DNA from: Clostridia bacterium
Lineage (GTDB): Bacteria; Bacillota; Clostridia; Christensenellales; Borkfalkiaceae
Reading direction: 5' to 3'
Length of the DNA: 5,550 bases
NCBI GenBank assembly: GCA_029054485.1
Contig: JAIDFD010000185.1
Location: 1-5,550 of the forward strand
The notes beneath the pieces were generated by a model. That model made no database searches. It saw only the letters and a list, made by a program, of their open reading frames with translations, and was not told the DNA's origin. This document shows, one piece after another, positions 1-5,550 of the stretch (position 1 is its first letter; every line of letters starts with the position of its first letter). Made by a program: the position numbers and the translations under genes.

Positions 1-1946
1 ATATTTACGAGGCAAAGGCGGCTGTTATCGCCGTGAAAGAGTGCGGAAATCTGCCGATTTTCGTAAGCTGCGTTTTCGGTGAGGACGGCAAGACTATGAC
101 GGGCGCGTCCCCCGAGGCGGCAGTTGCTCTCTTCGAGGGACTGGGAGTTTCGGCTCTCGGTGTAAACTGCTCGCTTGCGCCCAAACAGATGAAAGGGGTT
201 GTGGAACGGCTTTTAAAATGCTCGTCCACGCCGGTGATAGTAAAACCCAATGCGGGACTTCCGCAACTTATAAACGGCGAAACAATTTACGACCTTTCCG
301 CAAAAGATTTTTGCGATGATTTGGTTTACCTCGTAAAACTTGGCGCAAGGTGCGTGGGCGGCTGTTGCGGTACCTCGCCCGAATATATCGCAAAACTGTC
401 TGCGGCGGTAAAAACGATTTTGCCCCTGCCTGTGACAGATAAAAAACTAACAGTAGTTTCTTCCTACACTCACCCCGTTTACTTCGGCGGCGAACCCGTG
501 CTAATCGGCGAACGCATAAATCCCACGGGCAAAAAGCGTTTGAAGCAGGCGATTGCCGAAGGGGATATAGGCTATATTTTAAACGAAGCCGTAACTCAGG
601 CTGAGCGCGGCGTTCACGCGCTGGACGTAAACGTTGGCTTGCCCGAAATCGATGAAGCCGCAGTTTTACCCGCCGTAATCTCTGAAATTCAGGCGGTAAC
701 CGACCTTCCGTTGCAGATAGATACCTCAGACCCCGCCGCAATGGAAAAAGCGATGCGCATTTATAACGGCAAACCCCTTGTAAACTCGGTCAACGGCAAA
801 AGAGAGTGTATGCGCGCTGTTTTCCCGCTCGTCAAAAAGTACGGCGGCGCGGTTATCGCGCTTACCTTGGACGAGAACGGAATACCTGCGGACGCGGACG
901 GCAGGATTAAGATTGCCAAGCGGATTTTGGAAACCGCGAAAGAGTACGGCATAGATAAAAAGGATATAATTTTCGACACCCTTGCAATGTCTATAAGCGC
1001 GGACGGCGGCGCGGCGGTTGCGTGCTTAAAGTCGCTTGAATACATAAAAAGGGTATTAGGCGCAAACACCTCGCTCGGGGTATCCAATATATCGTTCGGG
1101 CTTCCGCAAAGGGATTTTATTAATTCCGCTTTCTTTGCAATGGCGTTGCAGGCGGGGCTTTCCGCCGCGATTATGAACCCTTTTTCCGAGGAAATGACAA
1201 AGGCTTATATGTGCTTTATGGCTTTGTCCGGCAGGGATAAAAACTGCCTTTCGTATATCGATTACGCTTCGGGTATACAGTCCATCGAAGTGCAGAAAAC
1301 CGAACAAAAGAGGGATACGGAAAAAGACGGCGATTTAAAGTACTGCATAGTAAAGGGCTTAAAGAGCGAGGCTGCTGAAAAGGCGAAAAGGCTCTTGGAA
1401 ACTTTACAGCCTTTGGAAGTTATAGACGGCTATATCATTCCCGCACTGGATGAAACGGGCGCGGACTTTGAAAATAAAAAGGTATATCTTCCCCAGCTTT
1501 TGATGAGCGCGGAGGCGGCTTCGGCGGCGTTCGAGGCGATAAAAGCTTCTTTCAGGGGCGAAGCTAAATCAAAAAAGCTTAAAGTAGTTTTGGCGACCGT
1601 CAAGGGCGACGTTCACGACATAGGCAAAAATATCGTAAAGACCCTGTTGGAAAATTACGGCTTTAATGTTATAGATTTAGGGCGCGACGTTCCGCCCGAA
1701 AAGGTAGTTGAAGCGGTAAAGGAGAGCGGCGCGCGCCTTTGCGGGCTTTCCGCGCTAATGACAACGACCGTTCCCAATATGAAGACTACAATCGACCTTT
1801 TGCGCGGAAGTTGTCCCGACTGTAAGATAATAGTGGGCGGTGCGGTGCTTACGCCCGAATACGCCGAATCAATGGGTGCTGACGGCTACGGTAAGGACGC
1901 GATGGCAACCGTGCGTTTTGCCGAAGAATTGGAAAGAAGTTTGTAA
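1..1946 (+). CDS. metH: Cobalamin-dependent methionine synthase (5-methyltetrahydrofolate--homocysteine methyltransferase), 5'-truncated, short form without reactivation domain
   Basis: This enzyme moves a methyl group from 5-methyltetrahydrofolate through bound cobalamin to homocysteine, making methionine and tetrahydrofolate in the cytoplasm. The frame is open from base 3, so the GTG at 33 is an internal Val codon, not a start; residues are numbered from it. Domains in order: the end of the homocysteine barrel, with the three zinc-ligand cysteines C46 (VNCS) and C111-C112 (GGCCG); a pterin-binding barrel (about 155-420) with GERINPTG, DVNVGLPEIDE, D230, D315 and N352 (SNISFG); a helical B12 cap (about 435-508) with LPQLLMSAEAA; and a Rossmann B12 domain (about 515-637) with D526-x-H528-x-x-G531, where H528 is the lower cobalt ligand, then S573 and VGG. 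The protein stops after the B12 domain, so the AdoMet-binding reactivation domain of E. coli MetH is absent, as in many clostridial enzymes. About 150 N-terminal residues lie off the window. All key residues seen are intact, and no frameshift is visible. Confidence 0.95.
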   Translation, partial: IYEAKAAVIAVKECGNLPIFVSCVFGEDGKTMTGASPEAAVALFEGLGVSALGVNCSLAPKQMKGVVERLLKCSSTPVIVKPNAGLPQLINGETIYDLSAKDFCDDLVYLVKLGARCVGGCCGTSPEYIAKLSAAVKTILPLPVTDKKLTVVSSYTHPVYFGGEPVLIGERINPTGKKRLKQAIAEGDIGYILNEAVTQAERGVHALDVNVGLPEIDEAAVLPAVISEIQAVTDLPLQIDTSDPAAMEKAMRIYNGKPLVNSVNGKRECMRAVFPLVKKYGGAVIALTLDENGIPADADGRIKIAKRILETAKEYGIDKKDIIFDTLAMSISADGGAAVACLKSLEYIKRVLGANTSLGVSNISFGLPQRDFINSAFFAMALQAGLSAAIMNPFSEEMTKAYMCFMALSGRDKNCLSYIDYASGIQSIEVQKTEQKRDTEKDGDLKYCIVKGLKSEAAEKAKRLLETLQPLEVIDGYIIPALDETGADFENKKVYLPQLLMSAEAASAAFEAIKASFRGEAKSKKLKVVLATVKGDVHDIGKNIVKTLLENYGFNVIDLGRDVPPEKVVEAVKESGARLCGLSALMTTTVPNMKTTIDLLRGSCPDCKIIVGGAVLTPEYAESMGADGYGKDAMATVRFAEELERSL

Positions 1947-1973
1947 ATTCTACCGTAATTCGACTACATTCTA

Positions 1974-2002
1974 TTGTCCGAACGGCAAAAATGGAATAAA
2001 AT
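1974..2002 (+). promoter_or_regulatory. Putative sigma-70/sigma-A promoter for the membrane-bound XRE regulator gene
   Basis: TTGTCC at 1974-1979 (4 of 6 bases of the -35 consensus) and TAAAAT at 1997-2002 (5 of 6 of the -10 consensus) are separated by 17 bases, the optimum. Transcription would start near 2009, leaving a short leader of about 16 bases containing the ribosome binding site. The -35 box coincides with an in-frame TTG that would otherwise be a possible upstream start codon, which argues against using that TTG. No terminator is visible after metH, so read-through from metH is also possible. The call rests on consensus match only. Confidence 0.55.
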
Positions 2003-2011
2003 AGTTGAAAA

Positions 2012-2017
2012 AGGAGA
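2012..2017 (+). promoter_or_regulatory. Ribosome binding site that fixes the start of the XRE regulator gene
   Basis: AGGAGA lies in an A-rich stretch, with 7 bases between it and the ATG at 2025. This is the strongest Shine-Dalgarno match in either gap between genes. It favours ATG 2025 over the in-frame TTG at 1974, which has no comparable site before it. Confidence 0.8.
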
Positions 2018-2024
2018 AGATTTT

Positions 2025-2705
2025 ATGAACGGTTTTGGCGATTTTCTTTACACTCTGCGCAGAGAAAAGGGCTTAACGCAAGCACAGCTTGCGGCTATGC
2101 TCGGCGTAACGAACAAGGCGGTTTCCAAATGGGAAACGGGCGAGGCTATGCCCGAAACTTCCCAGCTTATACCTCTCGCGCGGATATTCGGCGTAACTGT
2201 AGACGAACTGCTTGAAGGCAGGCGCAAGGATAAGCCCGATAAAGAGGACGTTGCGGAAGAAATATTCGATAAGGCGCAACACCTTTTCACGAGGGGCAAA
2301 TGCGACTGCGAAAAAACCCTCGGCGACAAAATCTGCGGAGCGGTCTGTGCGGCGGTATTTTTCCTGGGCTTTATTGCGTATTTATTAATAGGCGTGTTTG
2401 CAAATCTTTGGACGCCCTACTGGTTTATTGTGCCCGTAAGCGCGTTGCTGTGCGGATTAGTGGGAATAATCTTCGATATGTGCAGCCCCGCAAAACGCGC
2501 AAAAAAACTTGCCCGAGGCGAAAATCCGTACACCGGTGGGCTGTGCGGACTTGTAATGCTTACCTGCGTAGCGGTTTTTTTGACGGTATCCGCTCTGACA
2601 AATCTTTGGCACCCTCTTTGGATTATAGTTGTGTCGGGCGGGTTGGTGTGCGCGGTTATCGGCGCGGTCGGCGAGATAATCAACCATAAGAGAAATAAAC
2701 AGTAA
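2025..2705 (+). CDS. XRE-family helix-turn-helix regulator with C-terminal four-helix membrane domain
   Basis: This is a predicted membrane-tethered, one-component transcription regulator of 226 residues. Residues about 7-65 are a Cro/C1-type helix-turn-helix: LRREKGLTQAQLA, then the recognition helix in TNKAVSKWETG, then LARIFGVTVDELLEG. A charged linker (66-101) follows, with C93 and C95 just before the membrane. Four hydrophobic segments (about 103-125, 131-152, 172-191 and 197-219) form two hairpins. The basic loop between them (K157, R158, K160, K161, R164) and the basic C-terminus place both on the cytoplasmic side with the DNA-binding domain. The two hairpins are an internal duplication sharing the pattern NLWxPxWxIV. 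ATG 2025 is chosen for its ribosome binding site and because translation from it begins just before the HTH; starting at TTG 1974 would add 17 residues of no evident domain. The gene has its own predicted promoter and ends 4 bases before an intrinsic terminator, so it is probably monocistronic. The DNA target and the signal are unknown. Envelope stress or ion sensing are guesses from architecture and from the neighbouring ATPase. Confidence 0.88.
   Translation: MNGFGDFLYTLRREKGLTQAQLAAMLGVTNKAVSKWETGEAMPETSQLIPLARIFGVTVDELLEGRRKDKPDKEDVAEEIFDKAQHLFTRGKCDCEKTLGDKICGAVCAAVFFLGFIAYLLIGVFANLWTPYWFIVPVSALLCGLVGIIFDMCSPAKRAKKLARGENPYTGGLCGLVMLTCVAVFLTVSALTNLWHPLWIIVVSGGLVCAVIGAVGEIINHKRNKQ
2331..2675 (+). 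repeat. Internal tandem duplication of a two-helix membrane hairpin within the XRE regulator
   Basis: Residues 103-151 (2331-2477) and 169-217 (2529-2675) align without gaps at an offset of 66 residues (198 bases). I count 14 identities by eye, including G105/G171, C108/C174, N127/N193, L128/L194, W129/W195, P131/P197, W133/W199, C143/C209 and G147/G213. At the DNA level only short stretches remain alike, for example the 11-mer CAAATCTTTGG at 2401-2411 and 2599-2609, so the duplication is old rather than recent. Confidence 0.8.
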
Positions 2706-2709
2706 ATTC

Positions 2710-2737
2710 AATCGGCTTAGTTAAGCCGATTTTTTTT
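2710..2737 (+). terminator. Intrinsic (Rho-independent) terminator after the XRE regulator gene
   Basis: AATCGGCTT (2710-2718) pairs perfectly with AAGCCGATT (2723-2731) around the loop AGTT. A run of eight T residues at 2730-2737 overlaps the base of the stem. It begins 4 bases after the regulator's stop codon. It separates the regulator's transcription from that of the calcium ATPase gene. Confidence 0.92.
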
Positions 2738-2765
2738 GTAATAATTTACGGACAAGCCGAATAAT
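2736..2765 (+). promoter_or_regulatory. Weak candidate promoter for the calcium ATPase gene
   Basis: TTGTAA (2736-2741, 4 of 6 bases of the -35 consensus) lies 18 bases upstream of AATAAT (2760-2765, 5 of 6 of the -10 consensus). A start about 7 bases downstream would fall at or just before the ATG at 2773, giving an almost leaderless mRNA. A second AATAAT at 2740-2745 would leave a leader of about 20 bases, but I see no good -35 box for it because that region is the terminator stem. A promoter is expected here because the terminator cuts off upstream transcription, but its exact position is uncertain. Confidence 0.3.
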
Positions 2766-2772
2766 ATGAAAT

Positions 2773-5529
2773 ATGCAAAATTTCTGTTTTACGGACGTTG
2801 GACAAACTTTAAAATCGCTTGGGACAAGCCGCGAGGGGCTTTCTTCGGAAGAGGCGGCAAAGCGCCTGAAAACCTACGGCGAAAACGCGCTTGAAAGGGG
2901 CAAAAAGACGGGCATTATAAAACTGTTTTTATCGCAGTTTAAGGACGTAATGACCATTCTCTTAATCGCCGCCGCCGCAGTTTCCGCGGTTATTGCGTTT
3001 ATTTCCAAGGACACAAACGATTTAACCGACACGTTCATAATTTTGGCTATAATTTTACTTAACTCGGTTGTTGGCACCGTGCAGCAATTCCGCGCCGACA
3101 AGGCGATTGAAAAGCTGAAAAAGCTTTCCGCCTGTAAGGTAAAGGTGCGCCGCGGAGGTATCGAAACCACGCTTGACAGCAACGAACTGACCGTGGGCGA
3201 TATCGTTCTTTTGGAAGAGGGGGACGTTATTCCCGCCGATTGCCGCATAATCGAGTGCAACAACTTAAAGTGCGATGAGTCCGCGCTCACCGGCGAAAGC
3301 GTAGGGGTTGAAAAGGACGTAGCTCCCATAAAAGAGGGAAAAATCGCGCTGGGCGCAATGAAGAACAGCCTGTTCAACTCAACCTACGTTGTGCGCGGCA
3401 ACGCCTCCGCCGTGGTCACCGCCGTAGGTATGGATACCGAAATGGGCAAGATAGCAAAGATGTTGCAAAACACTAAAGCCGCAGGCACTCCCCTTGAAAA
3501 GACGCTGAACAAGCTGGGCAAAATAATCTCGGGCTTGGTGCTTGCCGTAACCGCCGTTATTTTTATCCTCGGTCTGTGCGTGAGGAGCGACGGGCTTTTG
3601 AAAAACTTTATGACCTCGGTCGCAATCGCGGTCGCCGCCATTCCCGAAGGTCTGCCCGCGGTAGTAACCATAATTATGGCTATGGGCGTGCAAAAGATGA
3701 GCAAAAAGAAAGTCGTTATCCGCAAGCTGAAATCGGTTGAAACGCTGGGCGGTTGCTCGGTGATTTGCTCGGACAAGACCGGAACGTTAACGCAGAACAA
3801 AATGCGCGTTGTAACCGTGCGCGGCAGTTTTACAGACCTTGCCATAGCCGAAAACACGGGAGTAAAGAGGCGGATTTTGCAGTGTATGACCGCTTGCTCC
3901 GGCGTCAAGGGCGAAAAGGGAAATTACCTCGGCGACCCCACCGAAATCGCGCTTAAAGAGTACGCGGACGGTTGCAATTACTTTGAAAACTTTGAAAAAC
4001 TCGCCGAAATTCCGTTCAGCTCCGAGCGCAAAATGATGACGGTTGCGGCGGCTTTCGGCGGAGAGCGGCTTAGCTTTACCAAGGGCGCGCCTGATATTCT
4101 TATAAATAAGTGCACCCGCATTTTAACCGAAAGCGGCACGCGGCCGTTGACGGACGCGGACAGGCGCAGTATTCTTGCCGAAAACGACGGTATGTCGGAC
4201 GAGGCTCTGCGCGTTCTGGGCTTTGCTTACCGCGACTTTGGCGGCAAGGCAAAGGAAGAAGAATTAGTCTTTATCGGGCTTTGCGGTATGACGGACGGGC
4301 TTAAAGAGGGCGTAAAGGAAGCCGTTGCCGAGTGCAAGGCGGCAGGGGTTGCAACCGTTATGATTACCGGCGACCATGTGCGAACAGCCTTTTCAATAGC
4401 CAAAAAACTGGGTATAGCAAACGATATGAGCGAGGTCGTTTCGGGCGAGGAACTCGATGGTATGAATCCCCGCGAAAGGAACGAGGCAATAGCCCGCTGC
4501 CGAGTGTTTGCAAGAGTTTCTCCAAAGCATAAAAATATGATTGTCAAGGTTCTGCAAAAGAAAGGGCAGGTCACCGCGATGACTGGAGACGGAATAAACG
4601 ACGCTCCCGCGTTAAAGACGGCTGATATTGGCATAGCCATGGGCAGAACGGGCACGGACGTAACCAAAAACGTATCCGATATGGTTATTGCGGACGACAA
4701 CTTCACGACCATAGTCGCCGCCGTGCGCGAGGGCAGGAGAATTTCCGCGAATATCAGAAAGACCATTCAGTTTTTCTTGTCCACAAACCTTGCGGAAGTG
4801 CTTGCAATTTTAATCGCTTCGCTCGTGTTTTTCAGAAACGACTTTATGCTTTCAACCCAGCTTTTATGGCTCAACCTCATCACCGACAGCTTCCCTGTTT
4901 TAGCGCTCGGTATGGAAAGAGAGGACGCGGACATAATGAAGCGCGCCCCCGTAAAAGCGGAGAAGAGCCTGTTTTCAAAGACTTCGGTCGCGTCAATCGC
5001 CTTTTATGGTCTGTTTATGACGGCGGTGACAATCGGCGTTTACGCGGTTGCGTTGAAGCTTTGCGGAAACGAGGTTGCAACCGCGATGACCTTCCTCACT
5101 ATCTCTTTCCTTGAGCTTTTTCAGGCGTTCAATATCCGTTCGGAACGGCAGTCGCTTTTCAAATGCGGAATATTTACAAACAAAATTCTGCTTATTACCG
5201 TTGCGGCGGGGATAATAGTGAACGTACTTCTTGCGGTAAGTCCCCTTGCAAGCGCGTTCGGGCTGTGCGCTCTGAACTGGAAGCACTGGTTGATAGTTTT
5301 GGCGCTGTCACTGTCGGTAATACCTATAGGCGAGCTGTACAAACTGTTTTTGCGGATTTATTCGCGCAAGCACAAGGACAGCCCCGCACGGAGTATCGTG
5401 CTTCCCAAGCCTTTACGCAAGATGTTGCGCCTTTTCAAAAAGTGTGTAAACATCTTCGGCAAAGCGGCAAGCGCAATCAAAAAGCCGTTTGCAAGAAAAC
5501 GTAACGTTCCCGATGCGGACGGTGTATAG
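2773..5529 (+). CDS. Calcium-transporting P2-type ATPase (PMCA/SERCA-like)
   Basis: This membrane pump uses ATP to export Ca2+ from the cytoplasm; bacterial relatives are called PacL, YloB or LMCA1. The 918-residue protein looks complete. An N-terminal cation-ATPase domain (about 5-45, TSREGLSSEEA) precedes M1 (about 60-78) and M2 (84-104). The actuator domain carries TGES (173-176), followed by M3 (252-270) and M4 (281-305, with PEGLP at 291-295). The phosphorylation motif DKTGTLT has D334 as the phosphorylated aspartate. The nucleotide domain shows GDPTE (387-391), FSSERK (415-420) and KGAP (437-440). The P-domain has TGD (532-534) and TGDGINDAP (604-612). M5-M10 span about 663-859. Predicted Ca2+ ligands V287, A288, I290, E292, N672, E675, N701, T704, D705 and E781 match both SERCA sites. 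Oddities: DGLK at 508-511 replaces the usual DPPR, and a basic tail of about 60 residues follows M10. ATG 2773 is the first possible start, because an in-frame TGA lies at 2767; no Shine-Dalgarno is visible. A terminator separates it from the upstream regulator. Other P2 substrates such as Mn2+ are not excluded, but the ligands favour Ca2+. Confidence 0.94.
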   Translation: MQNFCFTDVGQTLKSLGTSREGLSSEEAAKRLKTYGENALERGKKTGIIKLFLSQFKDVMTILLIAAAAVSAVIAFISKDTNDLTDTFIILAIILLNSVVGTVQQFRADKAIEKLKKLSACKVKVRRGGIETTLDSNELTVGDIVLLEEGDVIPADCRIIECNNLKCDESALTGESVGVEKDVAPIKEGKIALGAMKNSLFNSTYVVRGNASAVVTAVGMDTEMGKIAKMLQNTKAAGTPLEKTLNKLGKIISGLVLAVTAVIFILGLCVRSDGLLKNFMTSVAIAVAAIPEGLPAVVTIIMAMGVQKMSKKKVVIRKLKSVETLGGCSVICSDKTGTLTQNKMRVVTVRGSFTDLAIAENTGVKRRILQCMTACSGVKGEKGNYLGDPTEIALKEYADGCNYFENFEKLAEIPFSSERKMMTVAAAFGGERLSFTKGAPDILINKCTRILTESGTRPLTDADRRSILAENDGMSDEALRVLGFAYRDFGGKAKEEELVFIGLCGMTDGLKEGVKEAVAECKAAGVATVMITGDHVRTAFSIAKKLGIANDMSEVVSGEELDGMNPRERNEAIARCRVFARVSPKHKNMIVKVLQKKGQVTAMTGDGINDAPALKTADIGIAMGRTGTDVTKNVSDMVIADDNFTTIVAAVREGRRISANIRKTIQFFLSTNLAEVLAILIASLVFFRNDFMLSTQLLWLNLITDSFPVLALGMEREDADIMKRAPVKAEKSLFSKTSVASIAFYGLFMTAVTIGVYAVALKLCGNEVATAMTFLTISFLELFQAFNIRSERQSLFKCGIFTNKILLITVAAGIIVNVLLAVSPLASAFGLCALNWKHWLIVLALSLSVIPIGELYKLFLRIYSRKHKDSPARSIVLPKPLRKMLRLFKKCVNIFGKAASAIKKPFARKRNVPDADGV

Positions 5530-5550
5530 ATATATAGATTTGAATAATAA

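Noticed and set aside
268..741. 157-codon open frame on the - strand inside metH
   Set aside because: It lies wholly within the metH coding frame, which carries clear domain motifs. The translated product is Arg/Leu-rich with no recognisable domain, typical of a shadow frame.
1953..1985. Imperfect inverted repeat (CCG, TTCG against CGAA, CGG) after metH, considered as a terminator or operator
   Set aside because: The stem is short with a bulge and a loop of about 16 bases. It is followed by A-rich rather than T-rich sequence, so it is not a terminator, and the symmetry is too weak to call an operator.
2300..2689. 129-codon + strand frame overlapping the XRE regulator
   Set aside because: It is the +1-type shadow of the membrane domain: Arg-rich, no ribosome binding site and no domain. 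The overlapped frame has strong HTH and membrane signals.
2706..2772. Possible ion-sensing riboswitch (yybP-ykoY type) ahead of the calcium ATPase
   Set aside because: Only 67 bases are available, and the first 32 hold the terminator of the upstream gene. The remaining 35 bases are too short for such an aptamer.
2750..2831. Direct repeat GGACAAGCCG at 2750-2759 and 2822-2831
   Set aside because: Ten-base repeats are expected by chance several times in a window of this size. The second copy encodes the conserved Gly-Thr-Ser of the ATPase N-domain, so its sequence is explained by coding.
2766..2894. 42-codon + strand frame starting 7 bases before the ATPase ATG, considered as a leader peptide
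   Set aside because: It has no Shine-Dalgarno site, and most of its length overlaps the conserved N-terminal domain of the ATPase. There is no peptide pattern such as codon runs or a signal segment to suggest a leader. It is kept only as a note on start-site competition.
4227..4766. 179-codon open frame on the - strand inside the calcium ATPase gene
   Set aside because: It is antisense to the conserved P-domain region (TGDGINDAP). Its Ser/Pro/Thr-rich composition is that expected of a reverse-frame shadow, and it has no domain.
5527..5550. TAG stop of the ATPase followed in frame by TAA TAA at 5545-5550, considered as programmed readthrough
   Set aside because: The intervening five codons lie in AT-rich sequence where stops are frequent. 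No readthrough context or conserved extension is visible.

Overview
The window holds three genes, all on the + strand, from what looks like a low-to-mid-GC anaerobic member of the Firmicutes, probably class Clostridia. That assignment is an inference. It rests on a cobalamin-dependent methionine synthase that ends straight after its B12 domain (the short form common in Clostridia), a strong AGGAG-type ribosome binding site, an XRE regulator fused to a membrane domain, and a PMCA/SERCA-like calcium pump of the kind common in this group. No mobile element, CRISPR array, tRNA or rRNA is visible.

Region by region: (1) 1-1946 is the 3' part of metH; the frame is open to the left edge, so the N-terminus (roughly 150 residues by family comparison) lies outside the window. 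(2) 1947-2024 is a 78-base gap with a good sigma-70-type promoter (TTGTCC, 17 bases, TAAAAT) and a strong ribosome binding site. (3) 2025-2705 encodes a 226-residue regulator: an N-terminal XRE helix-turn-helix, a cytoplasmic linker with a small cysteine cluster, and four membrane helices that are an obvious internal duplication. (4) 2706-2772 holds a textbook intrinsic terminator and a weak candidate promoter. (5) 2773-5529 encodes a complete 918-residue P2-type calcium ATPase with a long, very basic C-terminal tail. (6) 5530-5550 is too short to show a terminator.

The three genes do not form an obvious operon. metH serves one-carbon and methionine metabolism. The regulator has its own promoter and is closed off by the terminator, so the pump is expected to be transcribed separately. 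The regulator could sense envelope or ion state and act on itself or on the pump, but only adjacency suggests this.

I see no clearly new biological system. The points most worth a second look are in the proteins: the pump keeps all ten SERCA-type calcium ligands yet has lost the usual DPPR hinge motif and gained a basic tail; the regulator's membrane half is a tandem duplication with cysteines at the membrane entry; and the pump gene lacks a Shine-Dalgarno sequence, with a possible promoter placed so that the transcript could be almost leaderless.
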